From Bacteroidales bacterium (GTDB lineage: Bacteria > Bacteroidota > Bacteroidia > Bacteroidales > F082), in NCBI GenBank assembly GCA_024709145.1, contig JANJXG010000123.1:1-64000 (forward strand): a stretch of DNA of 64,000 nt, written 5' to 3'. The first letter of the stretch is position 1, and each line of letters begins with the position of its first letter. Positions 1-7,929 of the stretch are shown in pieces. The translations under genes and the position numbers were made by a program. Below the pieces are notes generated by a model. It searched no databases, was not told where the DNA came from, and saw only the letters and a list, made by a program, of their open reading frames with translations.

Positions 1-523
1 TGCAAAGGATTGCGCTAAATTACAAACAAGCTTGCTGAATGATCAGTTGAAAAAGCATTTAATTGCAACGCTATTTAGGGAGAAAAGCTCCAGTTTAACA
101 GAATTTAGACCGTTCCATTTAAATAAAAAGTATTTACCATAAATTAATGTGCTGGTAGTATATTTTTTTAGCCTTAAAATTTATATTTCCTTGCTTAAGA
201 AGGTGTCAGGAAAGACAATCATTTTCCAAAAACACTCCATACAATTTGAAGCAAACTATAAGCAATTTTTTAGTTAATAGAATAAAAGTAAAATTATTCT
301 TTCGCCCAGCATACGGAGAACAATTGGTTGTGACTAAACTTTTGAGCTCATTTTCTTGACTTTACTCCATAATAGATTTATATTTGAATAGAACTTTTGG
401 GATAAATGAGGGTATTACAAATTTCAGGAATGATGATGTCTTAGCTAATTGGAATTACTTGATTTTCAAGACAATTAAATGATACTTTTTTATCTTTTAA
501 AATATTAAATAAATCCTTGGACG
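1..523. other. AT-rich stretch without a recognisable gene
   Basis: No open frame of useful length or known family is seen on either strand. The stretch is clearly richer in A+T than the coding DNA that follows. It must hold the promoter of the secreted-protein gene that starts at 524, but I find no good TAnnTTTG element close to that start; TATCTTTT near 490 is the nearest match. No RNA gene is recognised. Confidence 0.5.
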
Positions 524-2287
524 ATGAAAACGCTCTTAATATCAATGTTAATACAGGTAGTACTTCTTCCTTTTTTTTCAACCGCTCAGAACCCCTTCAT
601 CAAGCATTTCCTTTATGATACAGGTTTGACAAGCAAATTCACCGGCTTTGTTGCTTCTCCACAAGGAGGATACTTCGGAATTGCTTACGCGGGACCTGAC
701 TCTTACCGCGACATCATTGTGGTCAGATTTAATGAACAAGGTGATACATTATGGTCAAAAACCTATCATTCACCCAATCAAAACGGCACCGTAAATCGTT
801 TTCCCGTATCAGCTGACATCGCTCAGGATGGTGGGCTTTTTATACTAACTGCAACAATGATTCCAGAAATACAATACAACACTGTCTTTCGATTAAATGC
901 TTCCGGTGATTCACTGTGGCATACAACAGTGTCAGAAGTAGTTCAGTGGGCAGGTGCACTCTACTCTGTAATCAGATCGACCCCTGATGGGGGCTGTATG
1001 ATTGCCGGCAGGAGTCAGGGATTTCCATCAGCTGCCAAAGTAATGAAACTTAGCACAGATGGACAAATATTGTGGTCATCAACTGATTTCATCAGTGATT
1101 ACGGTTACAACAAATTTATCGCTTTAGCTGTAAATCAACAAGGAGAAGCATTTCTTGCGGGTATGACCCACAATAATGTAAATGGCGATGAACGCCTTTT
1201 GGTATCAAAGGTGAACTCTTCAGGAGAAAAACAATGGGAACATGTAATGTTTTCTGGCAATATCACAACTGGTGACAGCATTAGGGGATATGGAACAGCA
1301 ATTTGTGAAACATCTGAAGGAGGATGTGTCCTCGGTGGATTTGCTACCGATCCCGGAGAGCCTGGTGGAAGGGCTCTACTACAAAAATATGATGCTGATG
1401 GCAATATACAATGGACAAAAAAGTATTTCAGATGGGATTATTTATATCAGATAGCTAAAGTTTATGATATCATCCCACATACCAACAACAGCTATTTATG
1501 TCTAATCCATCAGAATGATGGTTATACTACTGCAACCCCAACCTTGATGAAATTTGATCAGCAGGGAGATTCTCTATGGACACAATTGGGGGCTGACCGC
1601 AGGTGGCGCTTGGCAAAAGGTGATCCTTCGAACATGGTTCTTTTATTTGGTGACTCCCCACATCCAGAATATGGTTGGTGGGAGCAGGCTATCGCAGTTA
1701 GGGCAACTTCGGGTGGTGTTTTCAATCCGCCCACCAACATTTTACCAGCTAATTTTGCTTCAGATGTTGTTCTAAACCCTGTTCTGGAATGGAATATTCC
1801 GGACCACCGAGGCGGTTCGAGAGTGCAGATAGCTACTGATAGCCTTTTTGCAAATATTGTTATTGATGTTCAAAATATTATGGAGAAAAGCTTTGTGTGT
1901 TCAGGCCTTTCCGGTAATACAACTTATTATTGGAGAGTATGTCTGTATGGGTTTGAAGGAGGATCTACTGCCTGGAGCAATTTCTTTAGGTTCACAACAC
2001 TAAATAACACTGGTACAATTGAGAATCCAGACGTCTTACAACTAATGATTTTCCTTAATCCGAACAAAAGTAGTGTTGACTGGTCATTTAATTTAACCAA
2101 ACCTGAGAAGATATACTTTGAAATTTTTGATGCGTTAGGCAGACTTATTGTTGCTAATGAAGTCCTCTACACTCAAGCAGGAGAACATTCATTTAATATG
2201 AAACTACCTGATTTGTCGCATGGTATCTTGCTTTTGAGAATGAACACTGAAACAAAGATGATAACGAAAAAACTTATAATCAAGTAA
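524..2287 (+). CDS. Secreted T9SS type A sorting-domain protein
   Basis: A 587-residue secreted protein of unknown function. Residues 1-21 form a signal peptide ending near STAQ. Residues ~30-400 carry repeated short segments of the type 'D.qGdtLWsk', as in delta-60 or PQQ-like beta-propeller proteins of Bacteroidota. Residues ~405-495 look like a fibronectin type III domain (PPTNILPANFA... TTYYWRV). The last ~80 residues form a T9SS type A sorting domain: IFDALGRLI, a GEHSFNMKLPDL strand, then GILLLRM and a basic KKLIIK tail. The protein is expected to cross the outer membrane through the SprA translocon encoded in this window and to have its C-terminal domain removed. It is a single gene, convergent with hydE. 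Substrate or binding partner cannot be told from sequence. Confidence 0.85.
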   Translation: MKTLLISMLIQVVLLPFFSTAQNPFIKHFLYDTGLTSKFTGFVASPQGGYFGIAYAGPDSYRDIIVVRFNEQGDTLWSKTYHSPNQNGTVNRFPVSADIAQDGGLFILTATMIPEIQYNTVFRLNASGDSLWHTTVSEVVQWAGALYSVIRSTPDGGCMIAGRSQGFPSAAKVMKLSTDGQILWSSTDFISDYGYNKFIALAVNQQGEAFLAGMTHNNVNGDERLLVSKVNSSGEKQWEHVMFSGNITTGDSIRGYGTAICETSEGGCVLGGFATDPGEPGGRALLQKYDADGNIQWTKKYFRWDYLYQIAKVYDIIPHTNNSYLCLIHQNDGYTTATPTLMKFDQQGDSLWTQLGADRRWRLAKGDPSNMVLLFGDSPHPEYGWWEQAIAVRATSGGVFNPPTNILPANFASDVVLNPVLEWNIPDHRGGSRVQIATDSLFANIVIDVQNIMEKSFVCSGLSGNTTYYWRVCLYGFEGGSTAWSNFFRFTTLNNTGTIENPDVLQLMIFLNPNKSSVDWSFNLTKPEKIYFEIFDALGRLIVANEVLYTQAGEHSFNMKLPDLSHGILLLRMNTETKMITKKLIIK

Positions 2288-2383
2288 ATCAACAAATAAA
2301 CCATCATTTCTAGTCGATCTTTCAAATACTGAAGTATTATTTCTACATTAAACACAAGGGTTTCAAACCTTCCATGAACTGAA

Positions 2384-2419
2384 CTTTTTTTAAATAATAA
2401 CTGGTGTTTAAAAAAAGTA
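2384..2419. terminator. AT-only inverted repeat between convergent genes
   Basis: The 12-nt arm ACTTTTTTTAAA (2384-2395) is perfectly complementary to TTTAAAAAAAGT (2408-2419) across a 12-nt loop. It lies between the end of the secreted-protein gene and the end of hydE, so it could terminate transcription from both sides. The stem has a single G-C pair per end, so it is weak. The role is inferred from position only. Confidence 0.35.
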
Positions 2420-2516
2420 ATATCACTTTCTCAATGAAACTTAGATTTGTTGTTTATAAATATTTGCCGACCAGTAAATCAAGCTTTAGCTTCAGTCATT
2501 CAATGCCATCGTTAAA

Positions 2517-3611
2517 TCACTTTCGTGTTCTGTTCAAAAAATGTAATGAATCACCGGCCTGATGCAGGTTGATGGTTTCGCCGATGGCGCTGATCACCTT
2601 GTTAAGCGTAACGGTGCTGAGCGAGGCGTCTTTGTCGAGGTTGGGTTTGTTGTCGTATAGTTGGTATTTTTTGCGGTCAACCACCGGAGTCAGGTTGGGC
2701 ATCACCACATTGGCTCCTGCGAGGATGCCTTTTTGCCTGCCAAGCGGGTCAAGCGTTTCGAGGGCTGTTGAAGCGGCAATATTGATCCAGGGCATCTGAA
2801 GGCGCAGCAGCGCAATCATCAGCAAGCCACGCTGAAACCTTTCAGCAGCGGGCCAAAGTTTCGTCCTGAGCGGATACATCGGTGTATCAACATGTTCAAT
2901 GTAGGGTCCCATACCCACCATGTCTATATCCTGCGATTTAAAAAACAGCAGGTCATCAGCTAAATCAGCAAGTGTTTGACCAGGCAAACCGATCATCACG
3001 CCAGTGCCCACCTGATAACCTTCTTGTCTCAGCAAATCAAGCGATTGCAGACGAATGTCAAAGTCATGATTGCGGTTGCGGGGATGTATCTGGTAAAAGA
3101 GCTCCCGGTTGGTGGTTTCTATGCGCAGCAAATAGCGGTGAGCGCCCGCTTCACGCCAACGGCGGTATGTTTCTGCAGATTGTTCGCCACAGGAAAGTGT
3201 GATGGTGAGTTCGTTGTTTGTGGCTTGATGGATGGCTTTCAGCATGCGTTCGATGTGAAGGCTGAACGCTTTACTTTTTCGCTCTCCTGTTTGAATCACC
3301 AGCGAACCAAAGCCTTCGTGCCAGGCAAATCCAGCCGCGTTCAACACTTCCCGGTCGCTTAGGGTATAACGTTCCACTTTGCGGTTACCACCCCTGATGC
3401 CACAGTAATAACAATTTTTGGCACAGCGGTTGGAAAGTTCGATTAAACCCCGTAAATAAACCTTTCTTCCGGGATGTGCCGCTTTCACTTCCAAACCTTT
3501 TTGAAGGATGATGTCAGTTTCGTTGCCCGGTTCAGCCGAGAGCAGCCGGATCAACTCTTCACGGCTGTGTGCTGTTTTCGACAGGAGTTGTATCAATGCA
3601 GCATTCATCAT
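2517..3611 (-). CDS. hydE: [FeFe]-hydrogenase maturase HydE (radical SAM)
   Basis: HydE is a cytoplasmic radical SAM enzyme needed to build the diiron subcluster of [FeFe]-hydrogenases, where it processes the HydG product. The radical SAM signature C-x3-C-x2-C is at residues 63-70 (CAKNCYYC) in the setting ELSNRCAKNCYYCGIRGGN, which is typical of HydE. It is followed by an 'RIETTNRELFYQIHP' segment and the SAM-binding 'VGTGVMIGLPGQT'. At 364 residues the length is normal for the family. The start overlaps the hydF stop by 4 nt (ATGA), so the two are translationally coupled. It is the last gene of the maturase run hydG-hydF-hydE. Biotin synthase or ThiH were considered, but the neighbours make HydE secure. 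Confidence 0.95.
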   Translation of the reverse strand: MMNAALIQLLSKTAHSREELIRLLSAEPGNETDIILQKGLEVKAAHPGRKVYLRGLIELSNRCAKNCYYCGIRGGNRKVERYTLSDREVLNAAGFAWHEGFGSLVIQTGERKSKAFSLHIERMLKAIHQATNNELTITLSCGEQSAETYRRWREAGAHRYLLRIETTNRELFYQIHPRNRNHDFDIRLQSLDLLRQEGYQVGTGVMIGLPGQTLADLADDLLFFKSQDIDMVGMGPYIEHVDTPMYPLRTKLWPAAERFQRGLLMIALLRLQMPWINIAASTALETLDPLGRQKGILAGANVVMPNLTPVVDRKKYQLYDNKPNLDKDASLSTVTLNKVISAIGETINLHQAGDSLHFLNRTRK

Positions 3612-4813
3612 TTTTGTTTCATAAAGGGTTCTATCACACGGTCAAAGATGCCATTGAGCCAGGCGATAGCCATACCATAGTTGCTCACAGCAATATCGGC
3701 TTCCACAGCAGGTTTAAGACGATTAAGGAGCTGCTTTCGGGTAACCATGCAACCGCCGCATTGAATCACCATCCGGTATTTGTGCATATCCTGAATGGCA
3801 TTGAGGCCCGGAACAACATCAAAATGAAGCTCTTTGCCCGAAAACTCCCTGATCCAACGTGGCAGTTTATGGCGGCCAATGTCGTCGCAGCTCACCTGAT
3901 GCGTGCATGATTCCAAAATGAGAATGGCATCGCCATCGTTCAGTTGACTTAGGGTAGGCGTACCTGCCATATAATGTTCAAAATCACCCCTGAGCCGGGC
4001 AAAAACGATGCTGAAACTTGTCAACGGCACATCGGGAGGCACAATGGAGTTTACAAAAGCAAAAGCCTGACTGTCGGTCACAACAAGCTGTGGCCGAGGC
4101 ATTTGTTCTTCGAAATATTGCTTGAGATGGGTTTCTTTCAACACCACACAAATATTGTCATTGTCGAGCACATCGCGGATGGCCATCACTTGCGGCAGAA
4201 TCATCCTGCCATCGGGAGCCTCCGAATCGATGGGTGTGACCAGAAGCACCACGCCATTTGGTTCAACGATGCCACCCAGCAGCGATGGTTTTTGCCAGGT
4301 GGTCTCGGGTATGGTTTTCTTCAAAAGTTCGATCAACTGATGAATGCCATCACGGTTTTTGGTGGTAAAATCAACGACTTCGGCTTTGGTGTAATCACTG
4401 ATTTTTTCCCTCGAAAAGGCTTCTATTGGCATGATATCGCTCTTGTTATGAACGATCAGGTAAGGAATTCCAAAATCCCTGAACTGCGTGATCAATTCCT
4501 TTTCATAGCTCCCGAATTCATTGCCGGCTATAACGAGTATGGCACAATCAATGGTTTTAAGGGCTTCATAAGTCTTCTTGATTCTTTTCTCACCCAATTC
4601 ACCGGTGTCGTCGATACCGGCTGTATCGATGATGATGGCCGGACCAATACCAAAAATCTCCATCGATTTTTTCACCGGGTCGGTGGTGGTGCCGGGCTCA
4701 GGTGAAACGATGGCAACATCCTGGTTGACAAGCAGGTTGATGATGGAGCTTTTGCCGTTGTTGCGCCGGCCAAAGATGCCAATATGGGGTTTAAGGTCTT
4801 TTCCTTTTGACAT
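3608..4813 (-). CDS. hydF: [FeFe]-hydrogenase maturase HydF (GTPase/scaffold)
   Basis: HydF is the GTPase scaffold on which the 2Fe precursor is assembled before transfer to HydA. The N-terminal GTPase domain has Walker A at residues 15-22 (G..NNGKS), the switch DTAG at 63-66 and NKSD at 123-126. The C-terminal third carries the family's Fe-S ligands: C303-x-H305, then C352-x2-C355 (QCGGC). The 401-residue length is normal. The stop overlaps hydE by 4 nt, and the start lies 20 nt after the hydG stop. That places it in a tight maturation operon immediately downstream of the structural and sensory hydrogenase genes. Confidence 0.96.
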   Translation of the reverse strand: MSKGKDLKPHIGIFGRRNNGKSSIINLLVNQDVAIVSPEPGTTTDPVKKSMEIFGIGPAIIIDTAGIDDTGELGEKRIKKTYEALKTIDCAILVIAGNEFGSYEKELITQFRDFGIPYLIVHNKSDIMPIEAFSREKISDYTKAEVVDFTTKNRDGIHQLIELLKKTIPETTWQKPSLLGGIVEPNGVVLLVTPIDSEAPDGRMILPQVMAIRDVLDNDNICVVLKETHLKQYFEEQMPRPQLVVTDSQAFAFVNSIVPPDVPLTSFSIVFARLRGDFEHYMAGTPTLSQLNDGDAILILESCTHQVSCDDIGRHKLPRWIREFSGKELHFDVVPGLNAIQDMHKYRMVIQCGGCMVTRKQLLNRLKPAVEADIAVSNYGMAIAWLNGIFDRVIEPFMKQK

Positions 4814-4833
4814 TTGCTTTGTTAACTTGAAGT

Positions 4834-6261
4834 TTAGAAGTACAGGTCTCGTTCGCCTTTCTTTATTCTTTCAACACGCTCACGCACTTTGTCCTTGTAG
4901 CCGTCATCCTCCATCTCGTCGATTGTTCGCCCGATCAGCGCCCAGCCTTTGGCAGCGGTTTCTTCAGAGGCGTAATCGAGTATGTATTCGGCCAGGGTGA
5001 GCAAGGCGTTGGGTGTGCAGAATTTTTTGATGAAACCGGGCACGCTGAATTCCATGAAATGCTGGCCTGTCCTACCTTTGCGATAGCATGCCGTACAAAA
5101 TGACGGAATATAATCGCTTTCAATCAACTCATCAATCACTGCATTGAGCGTACGGTCATCGTTGATCTTAAACTGTTCTTTGCTCAGGTTTTGATCTACA
5201 TCAGGGTTTTCGGCATAAGCACCGATTTCGAGCTTGGTGCCTGCATCGATTTGTGAACAACCAAAAGCCAGCACTTCTTTTCGGATGCGTTCGGGTTCAC
5301 GGGCGGTGAGGATCAAACCTGTGTAGGGCACAGCCAGTCTGAGAATGGCCACAAGACGGGTAAATTCTTCATCTTTAACCTGATAAGTATCGTCGAGGTC
5401 GTATTCCAACGCATCCTGAATTCTGGGAAACGAGATGGTATGTGGTCCCACGTTGTAGCAGGCCTCGAGGTGGTTAACATGTCTGAGAAGCGCAAGCACC
5501 TCAAAACGCCAGTCATACAGTCCAAACAGAGCGCCAATACCCACATCGTCGATACCGGCCTCCATGGCGCGGTCGAGAGCTGTCAGACGGTAATCGTAAT
5601 CAGCTTTTTTACCCGATGGATGACACACAGCATAGGTGGGATGATGATAGGTTTCCTGAAAAATCTGGTAGGTACCGATTCCGGCTTCTTTCACCGTTTT
5701 GAAACCATCAATGTCAAATGGTGCTGCATTGATGTTCACGCGTCTGATTTCGCCATGGTCTTTCTTCACCTGGTAAACATCTCTGACCGTGTCGGCAATG
5801 AAAGCAGCAGAATAAGTGCGGTGCTCACCAAAGACAAGAATGAGCCGTTTCTGTCCATGCTCTTCAAGGGCTTTCACATTTTCGATGAGTTCTTCACGCG
5901 TTAGTGTTTTTCTGACAGCGGTGGTGTTTGAAGCCTTGAAGCCACAATAGCGGCAGTTGTTTGAACAATAGTTGCCTACATAAAGTGGTGCAAAAAGTAC
6001 GATGCGTTTGCCGTAAACCTTTTCTTTCAGGCTGCGCGCTCCGGCTTTGATCCATTCAATCATTTCAGGATCAGTAGCATTCAGTAGAATTGCTGTCTCC
6101 TGAAGACTCAGCCTGTTTTTGTTCAGCGATTTGGCGATGATGGCCTTCACCGTTTCGGGCTCTGCTTTGGCTTGATTGATAAAATCCCAAATTTCTTCAT
6201 CATCGATGAATGGCTGCATCGAAACATCAGGAAGTTTGTATTGTTGTGGGTAAAATTTCAC
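4834..6261 (-). CDS. hydG: [FeFe]-hydrogenase maturase HydG (tyrosine lyase)
   Basis: HydG is the radical SAM tyrosine lyase that makes the CO and CN ligands of the H-cluster. The radical SAM motif is C99-x3-C103-x2-C106 (CSNNCRYC). The C-terminal auxiliary cluster motif C-x2-C-x22-C is complete at residues 389, 392 and 415, which separates HydG from ThiH. The 475-residue length is normal. It is followed 20 nt later by hydF. It is preceded by ~100 nt after the receiver-kinase gene, enough for a secondary promoter, although none is obvious. Confidence 0.97.
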   Translation of the reverse strand: MKFYPQQYKLPDVSMQPFIDDEEIWDFINQAKAEPETVKAIIAKSLNKNRLSLQETAILLNATDPEMIEWIKAGARSLKEKVYGKRIVLFAPLYVGNYCSNNCRYCGFKASNTTAVRKTLTREELIENVKALEEHGQKRLILVFGEHRTYSAAFIADTVRDVYQVKKDHGEIRRVNINAAPFDIDGFKTVKEAGIGTYQIFQETYHHPTYAVCHPSGKKADYDYRLTALDRAMEAGIDDVGIGALFGLYDWRFEVLALLRHVNHLEACYNVGPHTISFPRIQDALEYDLDDTYQVKDEEFTRLVAILRLAVPYTGLILTAREPERIRKEVLAFGCSQIDAGTKLEIGAYAENPDVDQNLSKEQFKINDDRTLNAVIDELIESDYIPSFCTACYRKGRTGQHFMEFSVPGFIKKFCTPNALLTLAEYILDYASEETAAKGWALIGRTIDEMEDDGYKDKVRERVERIKKGERDLYF

Positions 6262-6365
6262 TGAATTGATCGTTAAGTTTAATTAATGTTGGATTTAAGT
6301 CCCTCATTACTTGATTTATTGTTTACTATCAGTTTGGCCTCTATCACGAATGGAAACGACTTTGA

Positions 6366-7487
6366 TTAATTGCGTGGCAAAGATACGATGAAAGTTGTAC
6401 CGACATCGGGTGTACTATTCACCTGAATGCTCCCGTTGTATTGTTCAACCATTTTTTTGGTAATCGACAAGCCCAGGCCGCTGCCGGTGATTTCCTTGGT
6501 TTTGGAATTTTTAATTCTGACAAAATCCTGAAAAATCTTTTCAAGGTCTTCTTCACTCATCCCGATGCCGGTATCGGCAACCGAAACCACGATTTGCTGT
6601 TGTTGATCATCGATGCTGACGTCAACTTTTCCATTGTCGCGGTTGTATTTTACAGCATTGGAAATGAGATTGTTAAAAACAATTTCCATCTCATCGGCAT
6701 CAGCCAGCAAATAGGTATTGCCGTTGGTTTTGAGTGAGATTTTCACGTTCTTTTGGATTGAATAGGGCTCCATGGTATCCATGGCTGTGCGAGCGATGGC
6801 ACCAAGCTCTATTTCGCGGAGTTTTCTTTCTTTTTTACCTGATTCTATTTTGGTGAGATCGAGCAAGTCCATAATCAGGTTACGCATGCCTTTAAGTCGG
6901 GCAAGTGACCGGTCGATCATTTTGTCATAATCCTCAATTTTTTCACCCAGCTGTTTTTCCTGCATCATTTTCAGGTAACCTTCCACAGCATTGATGGGCG
7001 ATTTGAGTTCGTGCGACAACACTGACAGAAACTGGAACCTAATTTGTTTGCCTTCTGCCTGCATTTTTCTGGTCATTCGCTTCAGGTAGAGGTGTTTAGC
7101 AACATTTTCGATGCTGGCTCTAAGCTCTTGCGGTGTAAATGGTTTTGGCATGAAGTTGAAAGCTCCGTTGCGTGTGGCTTTGATGGCCAAGTCGAGAGAG
7201 GCATACGAGGTGATCATCATCACGGCCAGATCGTAGCTCTGCTTGTTAATGTATTCAAGCACTTCGATGCCATCCATTCCGGGCAGCTTGTTGTCAAGCA
7301 ACACAACATCAACTTTTTGCTGATTAAGGATGTCAATGGCTTCTTCACCCGTTCCGGCATCGATGAGGTTGAAGTCAAAATCCTCATCCATAAAGGCGTA
7401 GCCCACGGAATAGTTACCAAGAATCCGCCGGATGCCCGATCGGATTCCTGGTTCATCATCTACAATTAAAACATGTAAAGTTGCCAT
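6366..7487 (-). CDS. Receiver-histidine kinase hybrid in hydrogenase cluster
   Basis: A 373-residue soluble signalling protein. Residues 1-125 are a CheY-like receiver (VDDEPGIR, phospho-acceptor Asp in VVLLDNKLPGMDG, Lys in MPKPF). A HisKA dimerisation helix follows, with the phospho-His in 'VLSHELKSPINAV', then a HATPase_c domain with N box (NNLISNAVKYN) and G boxes (DTGIGMSEED, GSGLGLSI). It has no membrane segment and no DNA-binding output. With the receiver domain first, it may be a phosphorelay node that receives phosphate from, or is tuned by, the hydrogenase-like sensor kinase two genes upstream. It is 22 nt from the preceding receiver gene, so it is in the same transcript. Confidence 0.9.
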   Translation of the reverse strand: MATLHVLIVDDEPGIRSGIRRILGNYSVGYAFMDEDFDFNLIDAGTGEEAIDILNQQKVDVVLLDNKLPGMDGIEVLEYINKQSYDLAVMMITSYASLDLAIKATRNGAFNFMPKPFTPQELRASIENVAKHLYLKRMTRKMQAEGKQIRFQFLSVLSHELKSPINAVEGYLKMMQEKQLGEKIEDYDKMIDRSLARLKGMRNLIMDLLDLTKIESGKKERKLREIELGAIARTAMDTMEPYSIQKNVKISLKTNGNTYLLADADEMEIVFNNLISNAVKYNRDNGKVDVSIDDQQQQIVVSVADTGIGMSEEDLEKIFQDFVRIKNSKTKEITGSGLGLSITKKMVEQYNGSIQVNSTPDVGTTFIVSLPRN

Positions 7488-7509
7488 TTTGCAATTTTTT
7501 GAATGATAG

Positions 7510-7905
7510 CTACAGTTTCAGGAGTTTATTGATTTCCCTGTGAAGCTGGTCGCTTCGGATTCCTTTTTCAAGATAAAGGTCGGCTTTAATCCATCCTTTA
7601 TTGTTGTCATTATATAAATCAAAACTATAACCCGTTTCGGCTGTAGCAGCTGAAGCCATGATGATCGGCATTTCAGGATATTTACGTTTGGCTTTGTAGG
7701 ACAAGATAAAACCACTGTCTTCGTTTTCCATCATCAGGTCAAAAATGGCCAGATCGGGGCGTGTTGTTTCAAGCACTTTTTCGGCTTCAGCCTGGCTTTC
7801 GGCTGTTTTCACACGGAAGCCAAGATTTTTAACCATTGCCTCCATCTGAAACAGGTAGTCGGCGTCGTCGTCAACGATGAGGATCAGTTTTTTTTCGTTG
7901 CTCAT
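7510..7905 (-). CDS. Stand-alone response-regulator receiver
   Basis: A single CheY-like receiver of 131 residues with no output domain. It has the acidic pocket DDD near residues 12-14 and the acceptor Asp in LAIFDLMM. The usual K in the KP loop is not in its normal context (DLYLEKG). It sits between the hydrogenase-like sensor kinase (24 nt upstream) and the receiver-kinase hybrid (22 nt downstream), so it is probably a phosphotransfer partner of one or both. It resembles the 172-residue receiver protein at the head of the cluster in the 'PDLAIxDxMM' core. Confidence 0.88.
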   Translation of the reverse strand: MSNEKKLILIVDDDADYLFQMEAMVKNLGFRVKTAESQAEAEKVLETTRPDLAIFDLMMENEDSGFILSYKAKRKYPEMPIIMASAATAETGYSFDLYNDNNKGWIKADLYLEKGIRSDQLHREINKLLKL

Positions 7906-7929
7906 GATTTTGTATGTTTAAATGTTGAA